DNA from: Branchiostoma belcheri
Taxonomy: Eukaryota; Chordata; Leptocardii; Amphioxiformes; Branchiostomatidae
DNA: 64,000 bases
Direction of reading: 5' to 3'
Assembly (NCBI RefSeq): GCF_001625305.1
Contig: NW_017803938.1
Span: forward strand, 1,517 to 65,516
The notes beneath the pieces were generated by a model, which saw only the letters and a list, made by a program, of their open reading frames with translations, ran no database searches and was not told the DNA's origin. Below, piece by piece: positions 36,801-51,800 of this stretch (the first letter of the stretch is position 1; every line of letters starts with the position of its first letter). A program made the position numbers and the translations under genes.

Positions 36801-39800
36801 ACAACAGGAAAAACAGTAAGTTACTGCTACATCCAGAAAAAATGGCTTAAACTTTGATGATCTAGCTTCTTTCACATCTGTACAGTGCCTAAAATAAAGC
36901 ATTTTTTAGGATTAACAAATTATAACAGAATGAAAACCTTGAAACATTCCTTGGAAGAAATTTCCTTGTATTTTTGAGACAAGTGCCATATACACATCTG
37001 ACTCAGGTACATTGTACGTACAAACATATGACAGGTGCCATACATGTAGTCACACCTGTGCCAGCTGCCATAGTCACACCTGAGACAGCTAGGTGCCATA
37101 TACCCACCTGTGACGGCGTCCTTGTACTCCTGCAGTGCAGCCAGGACTCTGGCCTCGCAGGCGAGCACACAGGCATCCAGCAGAGCCTGATAACCTCCTC
37201 CGCTGGGCAGCACATCACAACCCTCCAGCACACCGCCATGCACATGGGCTGGTCTGTAATACACACACAAGGTTTTACACACAACCCTCCAACACGCCAC
37301 CATGTACATGGGCTGTTCTGGAATACACACACAAAGTTTTACACACAACATCACAACCCCCCAGCACACCGCCATGCACATGGGCTGGTCTGTAATACAC
37401 ACACAAGGTTTTACACACAACCCTCCAACACGCCACCATGTACATGGGCTGTTCTGGAATACACACACAAAGTTTTACACACAACATCACAACCCCCCAG
37501 CACACCGCCATGCACATGGGCTGGTCTGTAATACATGGCAAAGTTTAAAGCTTTAGAACTTAAGACACTGTGCAAGAACATAGGACAATATTTATCTACT
37601 TCAAAACCCTGCAGCCAAAACAGATCTGTCTAAAAAAAAAACAGATGGTAGACCCAGCAGATTTAGGAATTAGCATTTTAGTTCTAGTTAGTATGTATTA
37701 TAATATTATTCTCACCACTGTTTCTATTTGTTTGCTAAATGTTCTGTTTGTACAATTAGCATTCAGTCAAGAGTAAATGCAATGTACCAAAAATTGTCAT
37801 CTTGCTGTAAGTACACTTGTAGCTCTAAGGCAGAGACTAGGACATTTCATTTCTAATCTAAAGGTTTTTCACAATGTTTTAAGGTCTAGACACAATGTTT
37901 AAAGGTTTAGAAACAGGACAATGTTTATATAGTTCAAAATCTTGCAGAAACATAATTGATTGTCCTCGTACTGTCTTAGAAGAGGTTCAAGGGCAAAGAC
38001 TAAAAAAGGTATTTTATTTTCCTCTCTGTAATAACTGAAACATCAGACATGTACAGGAACTGTAGTGATCTTACTTTCCGCTGAGCGGCTCTGAGAAGGT
38101 GTCTCCAGGGATGATGGGAGAGCGAGGGCCACGCCCGCCGAACGTGGTGGTCGTGCCGCCCAGGGGGACAACATCACCTGTGGGAAGGCAAACGGGAACA
38201 TTAAAAAAACATTAAGTGATCTTGATTCAGTCTTAGGTCAAGAGTTGAGACTGTAAAAAGAGTCTCTTTATTCAGAGAAGATGCTGTGTTCTGAATCAGT
38301 ATTTACAGATTCATTGTACTGGAGACATTCCGTTAGCTCTTTTGAGCAAATATAGTTTTTTATCTATTTAATGATCTTGGTAGGATGTGGGTAGTCCCTT
38401 CAGCTGATTTCAGCTGATTTCCAAGGGAGCCCACTACAAATAATAGAAATAATAGTGCAAAAGATAATGATAAACAATAAGTTAAACGTAACAAAATTCG
38501 AGAATCTTAGGTCAAAGGTGGACAAATAGTGAACAGTGGACCAGGGCTAAATGTGCGATCCTGCAATGTTGTGAAGTTGAACCTACCAGTTTCAGCGTCC
38601 AGCCCCACCCCCAGTATGGGCACCGGCAGGTCGGAGTTGGGGTCTATCATGACGGACCCCACCTCTATAGCAATGGGCAGGCCCGTGACTGGGTCTGTGT
38701 GGGAGCCTGCCAGGGGGTATACCACTCCGGTCTGGGGGTGTATAGTCACTGCAGCGATGGGAACATGCAGACCACTGCGACAGAAAGTTACAGAAACAGC
38801 AGTGAGTATACGTACTACATAAAGACAAAAATATAATTTCTATTGTTCCACAATGTAGGTCACACATTGTACAGTACTGTTATAAATTATAATTAATACT
38901 TTGTACAAGAACAAGCAGTTTTGTTGATCTACTGTGATTGCTAGCATAAAGATTGCAAAAATAGGTTGTACCAAAAATACACTGGAAACATCACACAAGG
39001 AAAATGTTACTCAAGCAACAGATGGTGAGTTGCTGATAAAAAGTATTTGATGCTACTTGAAACGTCTGACAGCTTCCAAAATCTATCCAGTTACTTGAGC
39101 AACCCAAGTGATATGAAATAAACTAATGATCGATGACTCTGCCAGTGCAGCAGAGGTCATGACCCCTGACCTGTTGGGGTCAGGCATAGGTGCGTTGAGT
39201 CGAAGGTCGCTCTTGCGCTGCAGGGTGGTGAGTTTGGTCCGTGTGGGCGCGCCGGTTTGTGGATCGTGTGGGTACGGCACGTACGGGATCAGCGGCTCCT
39301 CCGTTCTTGAAGCCTCGCCTGGCGGTAGGAGAAATGGTGGCAACAATCATTTCATGGGACTTTTCTGGCACCACTCTTAATACTGCTAATAATAATAGAT
39401 GCATGATATGTATACGCAAGATTTTACAACATTTTTAATTCTTAAAATGATATGCAGATGTTCTACACAGCCAAAAGCCAAAAGAAAAGTATGCATGATT
39501 ATATCCAGAAATCTGGATAGTCCACGTGTATCTAGAGAACTGTGTCTGGGGCAAATCTGCTTTCTTCTGGATACTCGGAGACTATCCAGAATCGTGCCTG
39601 ATCCTAAACCTGACCCATCCAGGCCTAGAACTAGATACGACTGTGCGTGTTCCTCAATGCTCACCTGTAGCAGAATCTGCAGTGAAGACAAGCCGTGAGG
39701 AGATCGGGTCGTACGCCACGTTCCCCATGATGGGCAGCACTCGTCCGGTCTGCGGGTGCACGAACATGTCCGGCGCGACCGGAGCAACCTTCCCATCATG

Positions 39801-42800
39801 CAGCAGCATGCGGGCATCGGAGTTCGGCACCACGAGGCCGGAGATCGGGTCCTGGTGGATCAGCTCCATGGCACGGACTGTACCATCTGGAGCTGGGGGG
39901 CAGCACAGGAGGGTTAGATTGTCTACTGACAGTCTGGACAGATCAGAATGTTTAGATGGCAGGCAGCCAAGAAAGAGTTGGCTGGCAAAGGACCCTCTCA
40001 TAGTAAAATACTGGCAAGTGTGGCACACCGAACAATACTATTATAGGAGAAGAATTATCTCAACTGTCAACAGCTTTTAAAAGACATTTCATGAATCAAA
40101 TTATTACATCTATTCTCTGTGTGTGAAAGGGAATTGACTTTAGGTAAAGAAATGATAAAAACTGAAAATAATGTTTGAGGAGTTTTTAATATGCTTTGTG
40201 AGGAAGTCTTGGGCAAGTGAATGAGGTTATAGACAGGTTACAGAATGCAAAGATTACTTAAAGCAGCTTTCTACTACACTATCAGAATATGAGCACTTGT
40301 CTATACTAAACTATCACAACTCACCGATGAGAGCCTCCCTGCTGAGTGGCTGCTTGGTGGCAGGATCCACCAGTTGTGCGCCGGTGCCCTGCCCCAAAAC
40401 CCCCCACGCTCCCACACGCTGGCTTTCTGTGGTGATCTCATGGGACATCCTGCCCAGCAGGGCTCCCACACGGGCTGAAATACTGCAGAACAGGACAAGA
40501 ATAGGTCAGGAATAGGGTAACAACCCAGTGGCAGTGTTCCCACACAAGAGATAGTGCATGCAGGAATATACATGTAGGACCTGGTCCATAACAAGTTATT
40601 TTATTGTGACAACACAACAGTGGCCCTTCTCAATACTCCCCAAACTCCAAGGATGTTGTGCATCTGAGAAGCACAGCAGGTTCTTTTGCCTACCTTCTCA
40701 GCTCCTTGTCATCCAAGGTCGGGTTGACCTTGCCCTCTGTGACCTTCTCCACAAGGTCGTGCAGGCTCCTCATGGCTTCCCTCATGGGTGCACTGTAGGC
40801 AACCTGGAGGCATGAAACAAACATTGTTACAAAATGGGCTGAATCTAAATTTCTGTGCTATCTTCTCAAAGTGAAGGTTCTAGTGTTTCACACTTTTTTA
40901 ATGTCCACGATATGGTTACCATCATAACTATAAAAATAAATAAATATACCAGTGATCCAGAACTGTGCCTGTCTAGTTCTATGCATTAATGAGTTGGGGT
41001 TAGGATCAGGCACTGTTTTGGACAGTTTCTGTGCATCTACAAATGTAAGTTTGCCCAGGCACAGTTTTGGAGGGATACATGTTCTGGCCTATTTAGAACT
41101 GTCCCCGAGCATAGTTCTGGATAAGGAATAGTTCTATATAAAATTTGGTTCTGGATACAACAGAGTCCCGACCTGGTGGTCCTCCCTGGCGATCTCGTCT
41201 GCCTCCAGCAGCTCCTGTTGTCTCTGCAGGACGGCCTCAAACCTGGCTCCCAGCTCCTTACGCCTCTCTAGCTCTATCTCCAACTGAGAGAAGGGAACGG
41301 GAGTTATACATCACTGGTCCACAGATTAGAATCTACATCTGCACTTCATATAAGATCCTTAGTATTCCAAGAAGTAGTGCCTAGACTTAAATACAGAAGA
41401 GTGGGGTTGTGGCAGTGTGCTGTGGGCATTTGGGATTATTTTTCCTCTAAATCTACATGTATAATGCAGCAAAATCACATTTAATAATAATGTTTAGCTT
41501 TAGAATAAAAATGAGTAGACGAGTGGAAATCTTACCTCCTCCTTCTTCCTCTCGTAGTCTGCGAGGTCCTCCTGTGTGGCCAGCGCGCTGCGGCTCCGCA
41601 GGTGCAGCTTGGCTACCCACAGGCCCTTCAGCGACTCCGCTTCACCTGCTACCTTCTGGTACAGGGACTTCACCTGGGACAGGGCATAGGTCAACAGTTA
41701 AAGGTCAACAGTTGTAGGTCAACAGTCATAGGTCAACACCCAAGCATCACATCAACGAGACTGCATTGCTGCTATTTTCTAGAATCACTAGTAGAGGGAT
41801 AAATCTCTCTGAGTTCTCTAGTGGACAATTGAGTACTCATTGAGTAATTTTGAAAGAGACTTTTCAAACAATGGAAAATTATGTAAGACAACAATTTCAA
41901 AAAAGAGACTTGTAAGAGACTGCAAGAGATCTGAGATAGAAGTTGGGAGAACAATGCCTAATCCAAAGAGAACTGCTGAGGTCTCAATTGTCCGCTAGAG
42001 TACTCAGAGAGATTTATCCCTCTACTAGTGAATGCACTTGCAGCAGAAAATGTTGTGATCTTTGACTTACCTCCTCCTTCTGTCTGCCCAAGATGGCCGT
42101 CACCCCTCGAGACTGCTTGGCAAGCTCGTTGTAGAAGTCCTTGGAAGTGAAGGCTTCAAGGTCAACTTGTTTCTCGTAGTCCCAGAATTCCTCGCTCTTC
42201 AGCTCAATAGCTCTCGCTGAAAAGTACATAATAAGAGAGATTTTTGTTAACCTGGAAGCATCAAATATTCTAACATTGTGGCAAAATCTGGTCTCCATCA
42301 ATACTACCTGCAGTAGTACACATGCTTTTTATGGTTGACCTTTCTTCTACAGCTAACACTTATACATAGTCTCCAAGAGTTTTGTCTAGTAGGTTTATAC
42401 CATATGGTGAGTTTTAGAAATTGCAAACTTCATGCCTTTTTTGACATTCAGAACACTGTACATCTACCATCTAAGCTCACACAAACACTTTAATTAATCT
42501 ACGAGCATCACAGCAGCTATCCCTGAGCTCTGAAGACTTACTCTCCACAGGTTCCTCCTCCTCCTCTGGAGCGCCCAGGTTCCTGTGGAACTTCTTGACG
42601 GGGTGGACGGTGGAGCCCTTGGAGGAGTAGTCGTCCATGTTGTACTTCTGCGACAGGAAGCGGTAGTACGGGTTGATGAACGACGTCTTCGCCCAGCCGT
42701 AACGACGGAACAGAAGCTGTGGAAGGAGCAAATGGATGAATGGTGAATGAATGAAATGAATGGTTTGTTAAATTTTGATCATTTTGGTTGGACATGAAAA

Positions 42801-45800
42801 GTACATCGCAGCCACAGGCTGAATTACTGAAACGAGGCATCAAGGAAGAGGTTGGGTGAAAGAAACCTCTATTTTTCACTTAAATTAATAATTATATGTA
42901 AAAATGAGTCTTTGATGGGGCTCACAGCTCTTAAAGTAGAAAACAGGGCATCAATCCTAAAGTTGGGAGAGTGAAAATACCATTTTTTGTTTCAAAACAG
43001 GAAAATAATTCTTAAACGTTACAAAAGAAAACTGATTGAAATCATCAGTAGGATGGCTTTGACAATGTGAAGATTTTAGGCCCAAGTTCTTAAACCAAGA
43101 GTTACAGAATCCTTGTATCTTCTCATGGACAGAATTTGAAAACTCACAAATACTCAGAGGTGAACAGCCTTGAAGTTCATGTTCAACTTTATGTAACTCA
43201 CTCCAATGACTCATCAGGATGAGACTTATTTTATGATCTGATTTAAACATTCAAACACAATTCTGGCAGAGAAACAGTTGTTTCAGTGAGAGGTCTGACC
43301 TTATATGACCCTTAAATGTTCTCAGAAGGAAAGCAGAAGAACAGTTACCAAGGCGACCACGAGGAGGACCATGAGCAGGAGGGTGGCGCCGAACAGGATG
43401 CCGATCAGCAGCCAATCAGGGGACAGCAGCAGGTCTCCGTCCAGCGCGATGCCACTTTGGATCAGCGCCCGCGGTGTGGTGGGGAAGAAGGGCCCGTCCT
43501 CCGAGCACTGAGCGCCATCTGCCATCACTCGCACGTACTGCAGGCGAAAGGGTGGGGTGGGAGATCATGTGCCAGGTAGATTTGCAATAATGACCTAAGA
43601 TGTATGACTCAATAGTTTCCCTAAGAAAGTAAATGCAAAAACTGCAAAAATCTGCTTCTAGCAATTTTCAGAGAAGCTGAGACAGTGAATTCTAAAGAAT
43701 ATGACAAACACTGTGGACTACATGTACATTGCTCTGTGCTTAAACCTTTTTTTTTCATGGATAGAATTTAAAAACTTACAAATACATCCAAGAGCAATTA
43801 AAAGATACACAAGACCATGACATGCTGACACAAAATTTAATGTTTTTAACCCTCTCCCTGCTGCCAAACTGCATGACCAATACAAAGTTGGTGACAAACA
43901 GCTACCTAATTAGCAGGCTGAGGGTTAAGGAAATTTGTGTTCAGCTCACCATTTTCTTGTTGACGTTGGTGCTGAGGTAGAAGACGTAGACTCCCGGGTC
44001 GGCGAAACGGTAGGCGAAGAGCGTAGTGGCGGTCTGTACCTGGCTCTGCAGCTCTGCAAGCTGCCGGAAACCTCCGTAGTCAAACTGCTCGTTTGTGTTG
44101 TACAGGTTGTCTCTGTGGATAGAAAATTAATACAGATGTTTAATCTATATATTAAAATACTAACAAATAAGAAAATTGAATTGCTTGTTTGGCACACTAT
44201 TCTTTAGTAGTTTGTGTCATGAAGAAGCAGTATGAGGGTTTTAGCTATTTCATTGGTGGTCTCACTCACTCTTGTTACTGGTTGAAGGTGTACTCTTGGA
44301 TGGTGCATAAAGAAGGAGGTCCCATGTTTGAGAGCCACACCTCAAGCATGTTAAAGCATGTTAAAGATACTGCACTTTTTCGGAAGAGTAGGGGTCCCCT
44401 CTTGGTGTGAGGGCATGGCTCAAAACTTACAGTCTAGTCAAACGCAGCTTGTACTTTCTGTACATAACTGGACTGATCTATGCCTTAAGTAGGCCAACAA
44501 TAACAGATTAGGGATTATGTGAAACTACATAAAAAAGCCAAAAAGCCATACCTATCATATACTGGGAAGTGGTCATTGGACACCTCAAAGAACATGAGTT
44601 CGTTCCAGAGCAGACAGACGGTTGGGTTGGCGATGCCCTCGTAGTACGAGCCGTTGATGGTGGAGAGAGCAAGCAGCCTCCTCCGGGCCCCGCCCGACAA
44701 CGGGAGGGTTCGCGCCGTGCCTGCTGACGTCTTCACGTTCTCCGTCACGAGGTCATCGACCTCTGCAGAGCTGGGGTTGTACACACCCAGGAAACCATCG
44801 CCTGGAGAGGAGGGAAAAAATTCAGTCACAGTTTGAAGTCAAATCCTCTCAACATTTAATGGGGCATAAATTAGTTGATTATATGAGACTGTTTTAACAG
44901 GCTGTCCACCTCCACAGAGTTGGGATGTACACACCAAGGAAACCAGTGCCTCAAGAGGTAACAAAGTTCGACAGGTTTGGTTTACAGACAAATCTTCTCA
45001 ACAATTCATGGCGAAAAAGGTCTATTACAGATTATTTTCATTTTCTACTGGTCACTGTAAATTTGCAAGCTAATATAAAGCCACAGATTGACTTCCATTA
45101 CATACATTGTAGAGCAAGCTACACATCTTTAATGCGTTTGAAATTGAAAATATGACTTAAGAAAGCTTTAATTCTTTAATTAAAATTCTTAAAGAGCAAA
45201 GAAAAAGTTACATAGAGGAGACAAATCAAAGCTTTTCTCATGCAAACACACCCGTCCTACTAGATTGCCATTTCTGTACTGGAAACAGCCCTTACCTGAC
45301 ATCTGCACCAGATATACGGACTCCGGAGTCCCGTCCTTGTACTTGCAGCTCTCCTTCTTCAGCGCGATTCTGCTGTTGATGACCTTGGTCAGCTCATTGT
45401 AGGCGTAGTCAGTCTGCGGATGGGAGGAAGGTTTCAGTTACAAGCACCTCAAGATGGTAAGATTCTAACAGCTGCGACAGTGAACAATTTGTGCAAAGTT
45501 TCCTCCAGGTCATTGACTTAATTTGTTTGGAATGGAAAAGAAACTAAGCAAAAATAGTACAAAGTGTAGTATGTTTTCCTTCTGCAAAGGGAGTACAGAC
45601 CTTAGCAGTCCCGTTGGGGTAGTTGACCCTCAGCGTGGGTTCGTCGTCCAGAGGGTCGCAGACCAGCTGGATTCTGGTCTTCTGAAGCCGCCGGCACTCC
45701 AGATCACAGATCTCCTCCAGATCATCCACACGGCACAGGCAGATCCCCAGCAGGCCATCGTAGCCCAGGTATGCTGCCTCCGAGGTGCACACCTGTAAAG

Positions 45801-48800
45801 GAATAACAGCCAGTGTTAACACCTGCACAGGTACAACAGGTAAACACCTGCACAGAACAACTCTTAGGAGGCAGAGAATTAGCAGGATGTTCCTACACTA
45901 AGATTATTGGATGAAGGTGACATAAAGGTAATGAAACACAAGTGTTGCTTGTTAAGGAACTGCATAGATTTTTAAATATCCATCCGGATTTCCAGTATCC
46001 ATCTAGTTGCTTTAGCAACTTTTCTTGTGTAGAATGTTTCCTCAGCCCACCTCGGTGCTGCAGTAGGTGATCCACTGTCCCTCGATCCACACAGTTGCCC
46101 TCCTGGCGGCAGCTGGCCACATTACACCAAAACACTAATTGTTACATCTAACCTTTGAACATCTAACTCAATGTTTAACTAAACAATGTTTGAAGCTTTA
46201 TTGTAAAGATCCTGTTCCCACCTCAGTGCTGCAGTAGGTGATCCACTGCCCCTCGTCCAAACAGTACCCCTCCTGGTTGCGGTGTTGGTTCTCCCCACAG
46301 ATGTCAAACACGTGCTCCACGCAGTCCTGCTCCCGACCCGACATGACCCGGAAACCTGCCGCACAGGGGCAGGTACGGTCACTCGGCTGGGGGAGAGAGT
46401 AAGAAGTTAAACTGTAGCTCTTGAGAAGATACACAGAAATCAAAAGTCAGCCAGGTCAGCAGGGTCATTTGCTCTTACTGATCATTTACACAAATTTATA
46501 AATAAAAGTGAAAGACATCATATGAATGAATGAATGAATGACTTTATTTCGGGAAAAAACCCATAGTACAGACAGGACCACATAGACACATATGTGAAAG
46601 ACACTAAAAATTACTGGTACTCAGAATCTAGGAAACTGAAAGAGAAGTAAAACAGAGATCTGATAATACAATTTTACTCAATTTTGACCTTGCATTCACT
46701 GATTTTTATAATATAATCGGCTGAAGTGTTTTGAATCTCCAGACCTGGTCATAACTGGAGGTTCATCAAAACACATTTTTACTGTCTTTGTTTCTAATTA
46801 GTTAATAGATAACACAGTATGATGGTCACAGCCTCTGATTGGCCAGCAGTAAAGCCAACCCCTGACCTGGAAGTCCCTGCCCGATCCGGTGCAGACACAC
46901 CCGACTGCGCCGGTGCCCGGCTGACTGGCCTCCCCGCCGCAGTGGAAACAGGCGGTCTGAATGAATGAATGAATGAATGAATGAATGAATGAATGGTTTA
47001 TTCGATCATTTTGATCAGATAAAGTACATCGCAGCCATGGGCTGAATTGCGTACTTTTTACATTTAAAAACAGTAATGCTCTAAATACTGGTAAGAACTC
47101 ATCTTTCTCAAATTAACAATTCTAAAACATATTAAGAAACACTACCTTAAAACAGGTAGGTTGTATGACGGATACGTCAGAGTACTTAACAACACACACA
47201 CATATATTTAAAGGTACACATTCAAGGTAAATATAATGTTCTACAGATCACCTGTGCCTGCAGGTGGTTAAAGTGGTCCACGGCGCACTCCAGACAGTCT
47301 GCCGGCCCCTCGGCAAACTCCACGGGCTGGTAGGTACCGGGGGGACAGGCTGCTGGGAGGGACACACCCGCCTCACAGTAGTAACCTGCAGTGGACAATG
47401 GAGTACATGTCAGTCCATGGAGAGAAAATGTATGCTCAGACAATGAACAGGTACCGTGGAGTTTGCTGGCCCCTACGGGCAAACTCCACTGGCTGGTAGG
47501 TACCGGGGGGACAGGCCGCTGGAAGGGACACGCCTGCCTCACAGTAGTAACCTGGGGGTGGATGGTGGAACACAATTTATGAGTCCATGAGGAGGCAAGC
47601 CTTGGCATACTAGCTAGCATTGGTTGGATTTATATCAAAATGACTTCCAAACAAATGTACATGACTATAAACAGGCACGTTAGACGTTAAGCAAAATACA
47701 CAGCTAGAAGGAAAAGTACAAAATTTAATGTACAAGGTTTAAAGCCAGAAAAGAAATATTAGTTACCTAGAAATTTAAGCAAGAAGCTAGAAATTTTTTT
47801 CTGAAGAACTTTCCAAGTGTCAACTATCTAATTCTTCTAAGTGTTTATCTCTTACTTTTAGTATGACTCTTTGTTTAGTACTATTTACCAATTCGGAATG
47901 CACGGTACGTTACAGTAATCATTGTTGCACGATACAGTTGAGAATGTTAGAGTCTAGTGGAGATTATGACTGAGGGTTCTGACTGACCAGGAGGACAGGG
48001 GTAGGAGTTGGTGGAGTTGACCCCGAAGGTTGCAGAGTCGTTACTGGCTGGCTGGTCGGACGTCGCTCCCTCCAGGCACACCACACCTGCCCGACAGGTG
48101 AGACAGGCCGGCTGGGTCGGGTCGCTGCTGTACGTACCTGGCAGAACACAACACTTTCACTCAACACTTTGCTACATTAGTCAGGGAGGGTTAGACATCG
48201 TGCAATAAGACACGGCACTGCATATGATGTTGGAAATGGTCAGACGTTTCAGGTAACATCCACTACCTTTTGTCAGTGACACTGGAGAGTTGTCAGAAAG
48301 GCAGCTTTATAAGTACGGACTATTGATTTTGCTACATTGTACATGTATGTGTTTATGAAACGTTTATGCTAACAAGCCTTGTGTTTTGCAATCTGTTAAT
48401 ACAAAGTTCAATACTGTATATAAAAGCTAGAATAGCAAAGGTCTTTAGTCACAACCACTTATTCTTGTTTAACAAATGCCAACATCAAATACATAAAGGC
48501 TATAGCTAGTTTCCAGTATTGTGCAATATTCCATGTTGTGGTAACACCTTTAAACCTCAGCTATGAACTGAATGCAATGTATTCAGTGTCATGCAGGCCC
48601 CCTACAATGTTCAATAAACACATTTAGAATGAAAAGTTACCTGCTCTGCAGATCTGACACACGTTCTCAAAGGTGTCTCGCGGGGTGCAGTCACAGTCGT
48701 GGTAGCCCAGTGGGCACTTCAGTGGCACGATGGTGCCTAAAACATCAATGAAAAAGCTTACAACAAGTTCAAAGGATATCATGGTATTTGATACTCTACT

Positions 48801-51800
48801 GTAAATGTTTGTCGACAATATCCTCTTCCCAATCACAAATCTACATTGTTGTAAGCTACAACATACAGTATTCAGTCCCAAATTGTAGTTATATATTGCT
48901 GAAGAAATTAATCTGTCATGTGTGTATCGCAGTAAGTAGAATTCCTCAATCAGTGACAATTTGATAAAGGTTTTGTTTTTACCTTAAGTCTATAAAAATG
49001 TCACTACTGATGGAGGAATATTCTTCTACATGTATCTGTAGTTATATATTATAAGCATTTTAGCATCAAACACGTTGTGATTTGCTCTTGGTAGCAGCCT
49101 TACCAGCCTCGGTGTTGTTGCAGTCTGTACCCGGGCAGTAGTGGCCCTCCGGACACTCCAGTGGGTAGGAGGATCCTGCGGGGCAGTGGTAGCCAGGTGG
49201 ACAGGGCAGCTGGGTCATGGAGTGGTTACAGTAGAACCCTGCAAGGGACAGACACAGTTTTATGGTAGAATCAAGATTTCCTGCTTCAAGATCTTCAAAA
49301 CACTGTCAAACTCACTCACTTACTCACTATCTGGTTGATCTAGGCAAAAAGCATAGGAATATGAAGTATGTTCCTGCCTCTTTACTGTCAAAATCTCTAA
49401 TCGTTTACTGTCTACAATTACTTGACCATCTTGCAGAACAGTACAAATTCATAAAGCTGGCAAAGAAAAACCTGTAACAGCTGTCTCTCTTGCTGATAAC
49501 AACCTGTAACAGCTGTCTCTCTTGCTGATAACAACCTGATGAAGTATTTAACTTTTATATAATTCCAATATTTTTACCTCCAGCACAATATCAGACAGGA
49601 TGGTGAATTTATCTGTCGTGAGCACCTGAACGTTTTGACTGACACTGTCATTCTATAATTAGCTACCCCCAGACTCACCGGCCTGACAGAGTGTCTGGTT
49701 CATGGAGCCCTCAGGGCAGTATGTTCCTTCATCACACAGGATCCCGGTGAAGGTGGTTCCCCCGTCCGGACAGTAGAAACCAGCTGGGCAGGGGTGGCAA
49801 TCAAACAGACCTGCGGGGAAGTAACACGGGACGTTTGTTTGAGCCTTACATTTCCATTGATTTTTCACTATTTATTGAAATTAACACAATCAAATAATTA
49901 AAAAGCTTTTTAGAACACTTTTCTGAAATTTAAAGCCAAAAAATATCTTGGCTAGTACCTATCTCTACACCTATCCACGCACATGTATCCCCAACAACTA
50001 GAATTAAGACTTGTGACTGAATAAGATTTCCAATCTCTCAGCTATTGCTTAGAAAAGCCCCCAAATTAAAGTGATCATGAAAAGTTAAGTTAAATTCCTT
50101 CCTGCAACCATTGATTTGGTCGCTTATGGCGGCGCCCATCCCCATGTCTGTAGCCCTTGGGCCACACAGAAGAGAACAGCAGGACATGAGAAACATTCCC
50201 CACCTCCTGCTCCCACAGTGTCCCTGTAAGTCCCCACTGGACACTCCTCTGGCTCAATGGTTCCTTCCACACAGAAGTAGCCAATGGGGCAGGGGAAGGC
50301 TGTGTAGTTGGTGGTGGCTGGAACAGTTAAAGCAACATCAACATGTGAAACTATGATTTTGCAGACTATTTCTATGCACACTGGTGATTTTTTTCAGGAT
50401 CTAGCATAAGGCTTAGCTTAATTACTCAGCAAGGATGTCTCCTATTGAGTACTTAGTACATATATTAAGATAGAAGAGCAAACCTTCCTACTTCATATTA
50501 CATTTGCATGCTTATTTGAGGATCTGGCAAAAGCATAATACTTGGTTACTGTGGCCATCTCCTGTTAAACACACATTTTAAGATTGAAATTCACATCAAT
50601 AATTATGATGAAAAGAAAGAACGAACCTTGATACTTGCACCAGTAGCCGGCAGGACAGGGCAGGCAGGTGCTCATGTTTGTGGCGCCAGGCTCCGCGGAG
50701 TAGGTGGCATTGGGGCAGGCGGTTTTGGGGTGGTCGTACGGGCAGTAGTACCCGGGGGTGCAGTCCTGAGGGACCGTGTCATTAGCCGTGCAGATTTTAC
50801 CCGCAGGACAAGTGGAACATTCCGCATTCGAGGCAGCCCCCTCTCTGTCCACTACCAGGCCAGGGGGGCAGCGGGACACATCCAATGCACCTGAGGGGGG
50901 GGGATTAAACAAGACTTATTGTGGTCACTGTGATAACTCCTCAGTGATATTATGGCCCATCATGAATAAGCATATTGCTTAGGGTTGTAGGATCTGTAGA
51001 CATGTTCTTAAATTATCACCATTCAAATTTAAAAAGTTTCAATTTTCATTGGCCAGATTTGGTCTGAAAGATTGATAGCACTCACCTTCCAGACAGTAGT
51101 AGCCATAGGGACAAGGCTGGCCCATGGTGGGGTCAGAGCCATCTGGTGTGGGTGTGTCACTGCCGCTGTAGCACAGGTAACCTGCTGTACAGTCACCAGC
51201 CTCACGCCCGCCTAAACAGTATTTACCTGGGAGAAACAACAGGAGAGATATAACACACACACACAGGTAACCTGCCATACAGTCTCCAGAAACATTTTAC
51301 ATTAGTTATATATAATATAATATAATATATATTTTACGTATTATAATGTATTATAATGTCTAGTATTGATGTATTACAATGTCTATTGTAACTTTTTATT
51401 CTGTACGCAAACTCTTCCAAGTCAGGGATTCTCATCCCTGCTGCAAGGTTTGCTTTTTGGTGTTGAAAAAAATAAAATAGAAAAAATAATATGTAATGTG
51501 TCCTATTTCTATAGGATGATTTCTGTGGAAAACAATACATGTAGTCGTCAAACTGTGCTACAAGCAGGTCTTTCTTCAGAATCCTGACAAACAGACTTCT
51601 TTCTAGCCACTACACTGCATACGTCTCAGTCAAGTTGAACTGCCAGCTGAGGTTTGAAAAGAAAGATTTACATTATGCAGAATTTTAAAATGTTCTCCAA
51701 CTCATAATTTTACTCACCGGAATTTTCGACTGAATCACTCAGTCTTCCTCAGCTATCTGACCCAAATGCTGTGAACACGTGATTTTGCCCTGAGGAAGAC

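Noticed and set aside
36920-37541. Long ORFs on both strands with HTHT/CVCI-type repeats
   Set aside because: They follow the tandem E46-head repeats. The real coding part is the 146-nt exon in one frame.
46040-46120. Mutually exclusive exon partner of E30
   Set aside because: An indel breaks the cysteine-module frame and no phase-0 acceptor is present.
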